This document shows, in pieces, positions 32,524 to 42,825 of a DNA stretch of 64,000 nt. The stretch is from Phallus indusiatus. Lineage: Eukaryota > Basidiomycota > Agaricomycetes > Phallales > Phallaceae. Location: NCBI GenBank assembly GCA_027605045.1, contig JAQFWX010000040.1:248001-312000 (forward strand). Direction: 5' to 3'. The translations under genes were made by a program, and so were the position numbers. Position 1 is the first letter of the stretch. The number at the start of each line of letters is the position of its first letter. The notes beneath the pieces were generated by a model. It did not search any database. It saw only the letters and a list, made by a program, of their open reading frames with translations, and was not told where the DNA came from.

Positions 32524-33397
32524 TTATATACCCATGAATTCGCGTCATAATTTATTCAAATTGCCTGGATGAGATATACATATACATATAAAACAGTTTC
32601 CTTGCTAAGTCTAGTCTATAAGTTCTACTATTCGGAGGCAATGTCTGCTCTGCTTATGGTGTTGAGAAAGACAATAAGATACTCGGCTTGGCGAGTACTG
32701 ATACGTACCCTACAAATGAAAGTCGCGAGGTCGGAAAATGTGATATGAAGGAGAGTCTTCTTTCTATAAGTCCTTATCAGTGCCAGCAATACAATTCCCC
32801 CCTATTCACACGCGCTCGTGAAGTTGACTCGGGAGGATACATAAGTTACATTAATATATAATTAAGATATCCATGATATGTACAAATTTAATGGATGAAC
32901 AATGCACCACGAGAAAGGGGTTTTTGAGAGTCCAAGCAGACAGCGGGAGATGGAAAAAAAGTGAACATACTAGCCGAGCGCATGAAACCAAAAGAGAGAG
33001 AATCCGAAATGAACACATTTATTATATCATGAGATTTTGTTGCAAATGTAATTTTTCTTTTTATAATGGTGATGATGGTGATGGTGATAATAAGGATTGG
33101 AGTCGTCCAGTCGGTCGTGTTGTGGTCGTAACCTCGGATAGATGCACACCGTGGTTGAGCATGGGAGATGGTAGATCCAGAGGGGGGCGAAGGAGGAAAA
33201 TGGAACTGAAAGCAAGCACTGCGGCTCAGATAACGATAGTAACCCAAAAATTCTTTTCCCATTCATAATCCTTTCTGTCGCTGAAAGAAATCTCTACATC
33301 CAAAATGCAGAATCAACTCAGCTAGCAATGCGCATGTTTCTTCTCTTTTGTTTTTTGCTGCAAAGAAAAGCAAGGAAAGCAAGAGAGAAAAGATGCC
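32524..33397. other. Convergent intergenic between p24 and Sus1 genes
   Basis: No supported gene. A (GATGGT)n-like patch lies at about 33066-33090 and creates a His/Ile-rich minus-strand frame without gene features. Confidence 0.45.
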
Positions 33398-33901
33398 CTA
33401 AGATTGAAACTCTTTTTCGAGAAACCGTGTTATGAGATTCGTAACTTCCTGTTTTATAGCAGGAGGAACTGAAGCTAAAGCGAGATAATAAATACGTACG
33501 TCAGTCACACGAGAGTATATAGAATCAAGGGGGGAGGAGCCTACCGGATCCGTGAGCTTCTACTTGATCAAAAATCACGTTGAACTTTGGGGGTTCAGAA
33601 TTTCTAGCAGCTTCTACGAAAGCCAGCGACGAAAGAATAAAAGAAAGGGTAATCGGCGACGGCACGAGTAGTAGTCCAGCCCTTGGCAGACGCACCTTTA
33701 CCTCGATGTCTTATCTCGTCCGTCCACCCACTTTCGTTCAACTTCTGAGAAAGCACGGCGATAATCCTAGCAGATACCTATTAGCGTGGGGTATGAGACA
33801 TGATCATAATGTTACCTATCCCACTCTCCAGTCAACACAAACCGACGATGTACTTCCTGGTAGAGAGTTTGCTCTGAAGACCCGGACTTGGACTCGGACA
33901 T
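33398..33901 (-). CDS. SUS1: Sus1/ENY2, SAGA and TREX-2 subunit
   Basis: Four small minus-strand exons (33816-33901, 33702-33766, 33545-33613, 33398-33474) give 98 aa, the normal length. The family is recognised by LYQEVHRRFVLTGEWDR, IIAVLSQKLNESGWTDEIRH, a middle helix ending in FDQVEAHG, and the C-terminus VPPAIKQEVTNLITRFLEK. Sus1 is a small helical protein shared by the SAGA deubiquitinase module and the nuclear-pore TREX-2 mRNA export complex. The multi-intron layout, with phases 2-1-1, leaves no exon longer than 90 nt, so the gene is easily missed by ORF scanning. It diverges from SPC1 across a 615-bp promoter region. Confidence 0.9.
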
Positions 33902-34516
33902 TTCAGAATGGAGGAAAAGAAAAGCGTTTCTTTCTCTTCAGAAAGTGTAAGAGTGCACCAGTCGGTTAATGGAGCACATAAAAAAACGCGAAAAAAAAGA
34001 ACAAGGGTTCAGTTTCGCTGTTGTTAATGGTAATGGTTACCAGTACTCCTTTCACGAATTCTCAGTTTTGGTTCCGCGGCTTTTTGGATCTGAGATTGAA
34101 GTGTAAAGCTATAATTAGCTGCCGTTAGTCGGACTTTCAAAATTCAATTGATTCATCTCAAGCCGCGAATCCGTCCAGAGTTCCAGAGTTCACTCAGAGG
34201 TTCTCCTATTACTGAAGTTTAGAAATGGTCTCAAGTCTGTTCGAATTAGAGATACGTTCACAAAGAAATTACGCTCTGTTTACTTCCATGAATTTGAGCT
34301 AATATGGGGCCATTGAATACACGAGTTGCTCTTCATTGGATTAACATGAATACCCCTTGAACCTCTTACGAACATATTAGCAGGTAGGAGTTATTAAATA
34401 AATCCTAAGCCTCACGAAATTCTTAGGAAAGCTTCAAGTGGACGTAACCAAGTCGTAACTTCGCCATGGGCAAAGCTCTGCCGATTACGTAAGACCATCA
34501 AAACTTCCACGTCGCA
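33902..34516. promoter_or_regulatory. Divergent promoter region between Sus1 and SPC1
   Basis: 615 bp without coding potential separate the two divergent housekeeping genes. No TATA box is clear. Confidence 0.4.
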
Positions 34517-34979
34517 ATGAGCTTACAGGACCAGTTCCAGAGTTATCTGGAAGGAAAGATCGTAAGAATTGATATTCCCTTTAAGATGTGTACTAATAGC
34601 AATGGTAACAGGATTTTGAAGGACAAAAACTTGCGGATCAAATTACCCGTTATGTTCTCATATCCTCCACGGTGAGCAACCGTCTGTTGCACAGACCCGC
34701 TGACATTCTGATCATGTTTTCGTTTTTTTCTGTGCAGATTATCTCTTTCTTTGCCGGAATAATTGCACAATCCTTAAAAGTCACCTTTTCTGTGCTTAGC
34801 TTCCTGTTCATTGTATTAATCTTGGTGAGAGGGCGTACTCAGTCGACATGTATAAAGACGTGGACTGACTTCAATCTTCAACGACTCAGGTTGTTTTACC
34901 ACCATGGCCTATGTTTAATCGACATCCCATAGCTTGGCTTCCAAAACGTCCAAACCAAGAGTCGAAAAAGTCGCAATGA
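34517..34979 (+). CDS. SPC1: Signal peptidase complex subunit 1 (SPC1, 12-kDa subunit)
   Basis: Four exons, all split in phase 0 (34517-34561, 34612-34671, 34738-34824, 34890-34979), give 93 aa. The sequence matches the family: DFEGQKLADQITRYVLISST (classically DF.GQ.LA), two transmembrane helices (IISFFAGIIAQ and SVLSFLFIVLILVVL), the PPWPMFNRHPIAWLPKR motif and a basic tail. SPC1 is a non-catalytic ER membrane subunit that helps signal peptidase discriminate signal peptides from membrane segments. The start is the first ATG of the first exon. Confidence 0.92.
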
Positions 34980-35247
34980 AAGACGAAAACACTTGTTGGG
35001 CCTCCTTTGATCATTGTACTATGCCTGTGCTTATGGTGTTACATACACATTGCAGTTCGTTTAAATTTCGTTTAGAGATGATGGGGATATCTAAACCGCT
35101 ATCTCTATGTAACTCTTATTCTGAACGGTTCTTGTATTATCAAGGCCATGGCATTATATCCTCTTGGACAAAAACCTAAAGATTATGCAACTAAATTATA
35201 ACGCCTGGTTCATATGATACACAGAGTGACGTTATTAAAACGACTTT

Positions 35248-35955
35248 TTATCGAGAACGTTCGCTATCCGGAATGCTCTGACTCTCATTCGAACCGTCGA
35301 CACCAGCAACGGCAGCTTCAGCAGCAACAACCTTCTCCACCGCCTCCTCAATCCGCCCTCTATCAGTCAACCTCCTCATCTCCTCAATCTGGAGCTTCAA
35401 AGCCTCCTCAGTAGCATTCGCAAACCCAAGCGAAGCATACTCCCATTTCACAACGCGCAATCCAACACCTTCAACATGATGCTCTTTCAAATAGTTAACC
35501 CACGTGCCAATAACAATCGGATCAGCATCCCACGCTTTGATGAGCCGTTTGTGGACTTTCCGTTCAAAGTTTTCTTGCGATTTTTTGTGCGCGAAGGGGC
35601 TGCGCGGGACTGTCCAGAGACTGCGTTGTGTTGGAAGGAAAACGGGTTTTGAGATGGGGATACCTAACGCAGATGCGGTGTGTGTCGCGAAATATGTAAA
35701 TAGTTCTAATAGTTTTGGATGGTGAGATCGAAAATGGAGAAGAGCGGCGGGTATTCCGTGCGGTCGTGGGTGATAGACTATAGGCGGGAGGTAATCATCT
35801 GCAGCCCAGACTGTTCCTTGATTGTGTCTACAAGTAATATGTCTATCAGGCTGTTTTTCAAACACTGTTCAAGGTACATACTTTGCTATTGTAATTATTG
35901 ACCGTGTACATCGTGTTGTTGTTGTTGTTGTTGGTCGGGCCAGAAAGAAAAACAT
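35248..35955 (-). CDS. RSM10: Mitochondrial ribosomal protein uS10m (RSM10)
   Basis: Two minus-strand exons (35882-35955, 35248-35827) give 217 aa. Exon 1 encodes a mitochondrial targeting-like start (hydrophobic and basic, with a run of six Thr from an ACA repeat). Exon 2 carries the uS10 fold: FTYFATHTASALGIPISKPV, LPTQRSLWTVPRSPFAHKKS, ENFERKVHKRLIKAWDADPI, then VEGVGLRVVKWEYA. A C-terminal helix rich in E, A and R extends beyond the bacterial S10. The 54-bp intron restores a start that the exon 2 frame alone lacks. Confidence 0.88.
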
Positions 35956-36138
35956 GGCGGCAAGTACGGAAGCCGCCGTCACATCTCAGTCACACCGGGC
36001 GGAGAGGCTGAGGAGCTGTGGACAAGAAATGCTATTAATGTAAGTCGTATAGTACATTACATGCTCAAAACTACAGACATGAAACACGATGAGGTTCCCA
36101 TTCCGGGGTATGTAATTAAAACGGAAAACAGCAAAGCA

Positions 36139-36140
36139 GC

Positions 36141-36198
<58 letters not shown>
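36139..36198. repeat. (CAA)n microsatellite
   Basis: About 19 CAA/AAC repeats between the uS10m promoter and the next gene's 3' end. A shorter run of the same unit (TTG on the plus strand, 35914-35934) encodes poly-Thr in uS10m exon 1. Confidence 0.9.
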
Positions 36199-36246
36199 GG
36201 TACACAAACAAAGCAATACAGTGTGTGGGACGTTCAATTCCCAACT

Positions 36247-37796
36247 TTACACATATGAATCCAGTAACGAGCCTATGAAGAAATCGCCCCAGCGTTGATA
36301 ATGATAATCGGCGAACGGAGTGTCCGGCTGCTGGTGGTAATGTATGGTGAAATCACCGAGCATACCTTGTTTCCGCTCGATGATGTACCATGGGCTATCC
36401 TGGTCAAGCAAGGCTAATTGGAAGAATTTCATTTTAGGAAGGTGAGTTAGTACGCAGCGGAAGTCGTCCACAGTCAAGGCCGGAAGAGCCTGGGGCTCCG
36501 GAACTTTGATGGCAAGATGAGTAAGGCCTTTCAGCTGAGCAAGAGCTTGCTTGATCTTCTGGAGAGCGCAAGGGGTATAGTCGTTTAGCGAAAAGACGAG
36601 ACGTTCGAGATGCGGAATAGATTTGGCCAAAGTGTGGATATCGTTTACATGTCGGGGCGCAAATGTGCAACTCCGGAGCACTTTTGCTCGACCGAGGTTA
36701 AACAAGGGAATCTGCTCCAGATCTTCTAAATGATATAGTTGGTCCAGTAGTTGAATGGGTATTTGGTCTGTGGCGCATAGCGATCGGAGGGAGGGGAATG
36801 CATATCGATGAAGAAAGACCTCGTGCCCTAGTAGTGATTGAGGGATATACGCATTCGCTATCCATAGCGACTCCAACAAAGGGTGTCTTTGAAAGAATGC
36901 AACGGCGAGCTTAGCATTAGCGCCTGGGGAACCTGAGTCAGCGCCCAGAGGATATAAGTTTAACCATCCAAACAAAGTTAAACGACGGAGAGATGGCCAG
37001 TTGCCTTGCTTGAAGAAACGAGGATTGCAGAAACATCCGGGAGGATAAGAGACGAGTGATAGATTGATGAGTGAAGGACATCGGAAGATGAGGTGATCGA
37101 ATATCGTCTCTGCAGGTCTGAGATGCTCCAGTTCGGTAAGGGTTAAGGCGAAAGATGTTAAATGATGGTATGGGGCCAGCTAGGGAACCCCACAAGTTAG
37201 ACAAGAACGAATATCGGAGAAAAGGCCATGCCAGCCCGTACCTGGAAAGACAAGGGTGTCATCGCTATACATGGATAAATGTTTACAGCGATGCTCAATG
37301 CATTTAGCTGCATGAAAGGATCAGATAGAGCTGTTACAATGTCATGAAACGTTTCTTGAGTCATGCGTTGTTTCAACGTCAGGCAGTTTAGGCCGGTCAT
37401 CGATCGCATGAGCGAAGTGGACAGACGGGTCGATTCTTCTAGAGATTGTTGATTGACGATTTGAGCTCCACTGCCGCATTTTGCCAACGAGCACATTGCT
37501 CGACCAACGCGAAGACCCGACCTGTAGCCATCCTGGATTGCACAACGAAATGTGTCTTCGTCAAGGATTTCGAGCTTGCGGAGTCTTTTCATCAATCTGG
37601 GACATGAGCCTAAAGTCTTCCAAAAAGTCGAGTTGTGCAAATCGGTGCTGATATCGATGTAATTAAGATGCGAAGGAATGATTTTGTCGAATAGCTTTTT
37701 GCTAGTTAGGGCGAGATGTAGAAGGTCCTTCGGGGATTGAAGAGACAGCAAAATGAGCTCTAAAAGTTCTTCGGGAATTTCGAAAAGGTAAGACAT
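36247..37796 (-). CDS. F-box/LRR-like protein (second F-box family)
   Basis: Two minus-strand exons (37242-37796, 36247-37179) give 495 aa. The N-terminal F-box is clear: FEIPEELLELILLSLQSPKD followed by LLHLALTSKKLFDKIIPSHL. LRR-like repeats follow (CPSLINLSLVS, WPSLRRLTLFGWL, FFQRHPLLESLWI, FPSLRSLCA, LKGLTHLAIKV) and the protein ends with YHYQRWGDFFIG. It is a paralogue of the gene at 54867-56526, with the intron at the equivalent place, and a more distant relative of the one at 16756. Expected role: substrate receptor for SCF ubiquitin ligase. Start at the first ATG, directly before the F-box. Confidence 0.82.
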
Positions 37797-39436
37797 CAGA
37801 AAGAAAAGCAAAGATTTAGAGGCTTGAAGAGAAGAAAGAAGTTAAGCAGGGTATTAGACATCCGAGGAGAAGGCACGGTTTTCAGCCCACCCGCCTTTTA
37901 TTACATTTCATCGGACTTTGAGCTCATTCAATATGTAAGTCACGAATGTCACGGGGAATAACACCAAGGCGCTTATTTCGAGGGCTGTTCCCGCGTCTGA
38001 CCTTGGTCTGACCGTACGAATTATTATTGCACTCAAATTGCCCTCAAACCTTCATGATATTGTATCACTTCTTTCGCATCTTCGCACATATACATCTTGT
38101 CTCGACCGATGGAGCTGAACTGTCTCCGTTGCTCGGCTTGTGATCCGGGCGTCTGCAAAGTTTAAGAGTCAAGTTACTCTTGTTTTATTTTGAAAGGTTC
38201 GAATTGTTCCAGCCTTATATCACGATATTTCCATACCATCTTTCTGTTGCATTCTCGCCTAGTTCATATTATCGGATACTTCGCCTATCTATCAACGTCT
38301 GGATCCATCAGAATCTCTTCGTCTCCCACGCAGCAGCCTGTCAGTGCGCTCATATGAGAACCATTCTCTGCGAATTCATGCAAATCTTAATATTAATCCA
38401 TACTGATCTCTTTAAGTCAACGGATCGGATGTTATCGTAAGACACGAGAATCCAAGGATTTACTTTCTATATTTTGGTGCGCGATAGAGCTAGTGAGTGC
38501 TTGCCGCTTATATACTGAGATCGTCTTTCATAAGTAGATTGCAGTATTGGTAATGAATGTTTATTTTTACTTATCTCTTGGGTTATTGGCTGCTTAATTA
38601 ACCCTTGATTAACCCAATTAGAAAGCTTAAAATATTATGAAAACAAATGGAAGGATGGAGCACTAACCTAGTGGATCTCACCAACTCCAGCACCAGCCTT
38701 TCTCTGATAAGTCAAACACTCCAATCACAAAATTTTCTATCAGCATAACGGAAGTCCTCTTTTGGCAGAAACTATCTAAATTGAGACGACCGATCGCTGA
38801 TGTTTCTGGACGCTATTATTTACTCTCCCATTGACACTGACCACCCCGCTTCTGAAGATTCGTAAAGACGATCAAACATCTTCTTTTGGTAAACCAACTG
38901 GACGGAACCAAAATTTAATGGTAAATTTAGACATACCCGAAGGAAGCTATTTAATCGTCCGAAAAGCAGTACCAGCGTCGGACAAAATGCAAATCCTAAC
39001 TTATTACAGAAACTAGTTGGCCCAAACAGCTGTGCCCTGCTGTGCCTCGTCCCTGATCGATTAATCCCGCGATTGGCCAGGTGTCTTCATCATACCTATA
39101 AAGTTCTTGATGCAAATATGCCGATGTTACACCGCACTTGAACCCTTCAGATTAAGCTTTAGAACACTTGTTTGGTTATAAAGTCTGTTTCCACGAGACA
39201 ACGGCGCAAGATTACATAAGTGTATAGTACGCACGAGGTCCTTTTTTTCAGCTTCAATCGACTCTTTCTTGTCCGTCAACCGACAACATTTATTTGAACA
39301 AAGACGGCCACTTGATATGATTATGAAGTTTAAGTCCTGTAACATAAAACTATGTAATAATAAATACAGCTACAGTTTGACACAGTCTCGCTCGGATTTT
39401 ACTTCGGAGGAGAGAAAGGATGTTCTTAAAGCAGAC
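37797..39436. other. Intergenic, no gene seen
   Basis: Promoter of the F-box gene and then 1.4 kb of AT-rich DNA with short, unsupported frames. The right end (39300-39436) resembles DNA beside other DUF6533 copies, for example CCTGTAACATAAAACTATGTAATAA. Confidence 0.4.
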
Positions 39437-40801
39437 CTACATCGAAATGGAGATTGGCTTATAAGCTACTGAGCGAATGTTGAAAATTAAACGACAGGTC
39501 TGCAGTTTATTGAGAGGCTTGACCCTACTGATACTATTCATATACTTACACAGATACTTGAAACCACAGTGAATAATCTAATGTAGGATAAAGTCAACTA
39601 TTTTAGAAAAGAATAAATAGGCGGACGTACGCCACGAATGAACTGCCCAAATCCCTCCACTTCAAAGCGGCGGCAACATTTAGAGCCAAACTTACTGTCA
39701 ACAGAGGTTGGACAATTATATTGAGATTTACTGATAAATATTAGGAATTGCATACCAACAATGACAAAGTACGCCCAGAGACCATCTCTCATAAAAACTC
39801 TGTATAGTGGTGCTTGTTTCGATCTCAGAAACCATCCGCAATAGAATATACCGTGTTTATATAGGGCGGATAGAATAAAACACAAAAAAAGAATACTTTG
39901 GTAACAGAGCATCCCAATCCTAAGAACTGGCTTCAATGAGTGACACTGGTATGTACAGGGATACGAACCATATTATCGTTGCATTTTGGGGATAAAGTTG
40001 TGGTGCACATATTGGTCTTAAAAAGACGTTGAGGTGAAATCCGGGACTGAAAGTAGTTACACCTCGTGGTAGGAATACGGCTGTGAATGAAAAGGCGATT
40101 GCTTCCCAGCCAAAGAAGGTTATAATTAAAAAAGAAAGTAGGTATTTATTCTCTCCGCAAAACGCATATACTGAGAAAGAAATCAATTAATATCCGGATC
40201 CGAAGATGATAAGAAATACCTCGGTAGGCCAAAAACATGTCTGCCGCAGCCATTACAAAAATAGCCCCGATACTTCCATACCATTCTAATGTTGAGCAAG
40301 TGAATTTTGAGGGGAATATCAGTGTGATCACTTCAAACCTAATCAATAAATTAATATCAGTTCCCTGAAGAAAATCTATGGAACATTATTACAGGAGAAT
40401 TGACAGCGGAAAGTAACGAACAATCAGAAAAAGAAATTTGATAGAAGACCACTTAAAGCTATAGAATTTGGAAGGCGCAATGAGTGAATTTCGATCCTTC
40501 ATAAATATTCCGAGGTATCGCGACGTACCTCCAAACATATTCTTTCTAGTCAGAAAACCGTTAATTGGAGCCGTCACACCAAAAAGCAAAAAGTAAAAAC
40601 ACTAACTTCGTCATCCAATGTCAATAGGATATCATATATCATTACCGTCACGAAAATGACTGGAAATGAGAAGGATTTGAATATGAGTTGAATTACAGAG
40701 AGTGCAGGAGAAAACTAACACGCCATGAATGTAGCGGCATTTTCTTCAGGTGCATTCTTGACCCAGAATGACACTTCTGAATCGGGTATGAATAACGACA
40801 T
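39437..40801 (-). CDS. DUF6533-family multi-pass membrane protein, copy 5
   Basis: Same ten-exon plan and open frame, but displaced 9 kb from the other four. Landmarks: IPDSEVSFWVKNAP, VTVMIYDILLTLDDE, the 17-nt exon (KEYVW), KWSSIKFLFLIVRYFPLSIL, CSTLEWYGSIGAIF, DMFLAYR, YAFCGENKYLL, WIGMLCYQSILFLCFIL, SLALNVAAALKWR and CRLIFNIRSVAYKPIS at the end. The N-terminus is shorter than in copies 1-4 because the equivalent upstream ATG is missing; MSLFIP at 40801 is the first usable one. Confidence 0.78.
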
Positions 40802-42825
40802 CGTATAATGGGTCTTGAGAAAGGGTGAATGTAAGTTCAACAAACAGCTTCTGCTAATTTATAATCTGCGGGATGACGCGGTTCCTTATCAATCCGGGTG
40901 TCCATTATGGTGGGCTGGCAACTGAGATCGAGGAGCTAATTGACTCGGATGAACCAGTGTGTATTTGTTTATTGCCAAATGCGCCCTTTCGAAACTTTGA
41001 CTCAATGAACCGATGCAAACGCTGTCGATTAAAAGGATCAAATATTGATAGACAATAAATTGGAAATGAAAATTTCCGATACATATATTTTACACTCACG
41101 GAGCCACAAATGATAATACTATGCATCACTTCCTGAGTGCTGGCTTTGATAAGTCTCAGGTCTGCTAGCGATCAAATAAAGCACACATTATACCTATACG
41201 AAATGTTAATACATAACTACTGAGTTTTTTTCTGGGAAGATACCCGATAATACCCATAGGATAGCTGTACGTACATGCGAACGGATCGAGGCAAGTTTGT
41301 CCAACGCACGGCGTTTTCAACTTGCCGCGACTACTCACATTGGCGCACTTTACATAAGTTGTTAGCCCAATCGGTACTGTGTTCGCTACGTAATGATAAA
41401 CCTTAAGTCAATAATAATGGAGGCACGTTTGATTCCAATTTATTCCACTACTATTTAATTCTTGCCATCCCGTCATTTCCGGATTCCGTAGAACTATAGA
41501 ATTGGTATGACAACAAACAGATGGAATATATAGTCCCCGCTGCGCACGGATACCGAACCGTCGACAACGGCTAGGAAAATACATGATTGGCCTTCAAAGT
41601 AGTGATCTATTCCTGTTATTATGATAGTAATTTTGGTATTTGATATCGTAGACCTTCGTGTTTATATACGAGTGAAATGATCAACTTTTCGCATTGCATT
41701 TATTTATTAATTTTGTATTAATTTTCTTACTTCCGTCAACCCACACCTATTGACCCTATTTTCATCTATTGTATTTCAGTAGGTGTCCGAGGATCACTCG
41801 ACTCTGCTTCCGGCCTCATCAACCCGAGCGAACCACCTCATTGATCACCGGCGGCTCACTGATCAATCGATCACTGTTCGGTTGTGATACACACCGTATA
41901 AAACCCGTATACCGTCAGTTGGGATTCATTTATTTTGTAGAGCTCTACATATTAATCATTTCTAGAAGACATGGGGGAATGCAGCTACAATCCGAACGAT
42001 CTGTATGAAACGCTAGCATATATAATGAGTTCTCACTGCAGGGTCGTTGGGGTTGAAACGAGACTTGGTTGTTATTATGTAAAAAAACTGCTCGGGGTAC
42101 GATGCTCCGGGTCAGTGAGAATATAGTTCTCAGTTAAACAAATCTGTATACATGATGCCTTACAGCGGTACAGCAGCAGCTACAGCCTTGTAGATCTTTA
42201 CGGGTTAAGTACGATGTCGAACAAGCAGGAAGGGTAAGTACTAGATCATTAATCTTAAGCAAATCTTAAGACTGTAAGAATGACTGAAGGTCTTATAGCT
42301 GGTTTTCATCTGAATCTCTAGCGTGTCTCCACCTCTGCTTGAAATCACTATGTACACAGAATTTTCAGTCATTCTTCACCGTTTTCAATGCCCGGGCTCT
42401 GTTCGCGACTGAGGGATTGAACGTCTGTGAGCCAATTTGTGTGATAGTGACTACTTTCTCATTGACTACTAATTTGGAGGACTACCCTGCCAGTGCACTG
42501 GACTTATCAACCGAGTTATCCGAATGCAACAAATTCACTGCACTAACTGCAACTACATATCCCAGTAAAGTACGGTACCGAACATTTCCGGTCCCTTTTT
42601 TTCCCTGGCGTTCAAATGTTAATAGCCCTGCATATGAGCGGGCCCATTAGCCCGCAGACACAAATTAGAATAAAAAGGGTGCATCAGTCGTCATTTTTCT
42701 TCCTGTTCAAACCCATCTTCCTTTTCTATATCTTAGAGCTATTTAGTTTATTCTTTTGTACGTCGTCAATATGTTCATTGAGCTCTATTTGCTAATCTGT
42801 GATCAGTCCTTTATTTTTCTTCAGA
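40802..42825. other. Intergenic, no gene seen
   Basis: The left end is the upstream region of DUF6533 copy 5, with a faint MFS-relic trace near 41575 (ACATGATTGGCCTTC). The rest shows only short frames without motifs. A possible 5' UTR intron of the ferric reductase ends at TTCTTCAG just before its ATG. Confidence 0.4.

Noticed and set aside
32888..33262. Minus-strand 124-codon frame near the p24 3' side
   Set aside because: Composition is driven by a GATGGT-like repeat (Ile/His/Thr runs); no domain, no splice partners.
33580..33969. Plus-strand 129-codon open frame
   Set aside because: It has no ATG at its start and lies antisense over the four Sus1 exons, which form a complete conserved protein.
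39437..40801. DUF6533 copy 5 as a pseudogene
   Set aside because: At first the acceptor before the ILF exon seemed lost, but a TG|GTTCGT donor with the CTTAG acceptor gives a continuous frame in all five copies.
42339..42650. 103-codon plus-strand frame
   Set aside because: It contains no recognisable motif, has no homologous neighbour in the window, and no supporting splice pattern was found.
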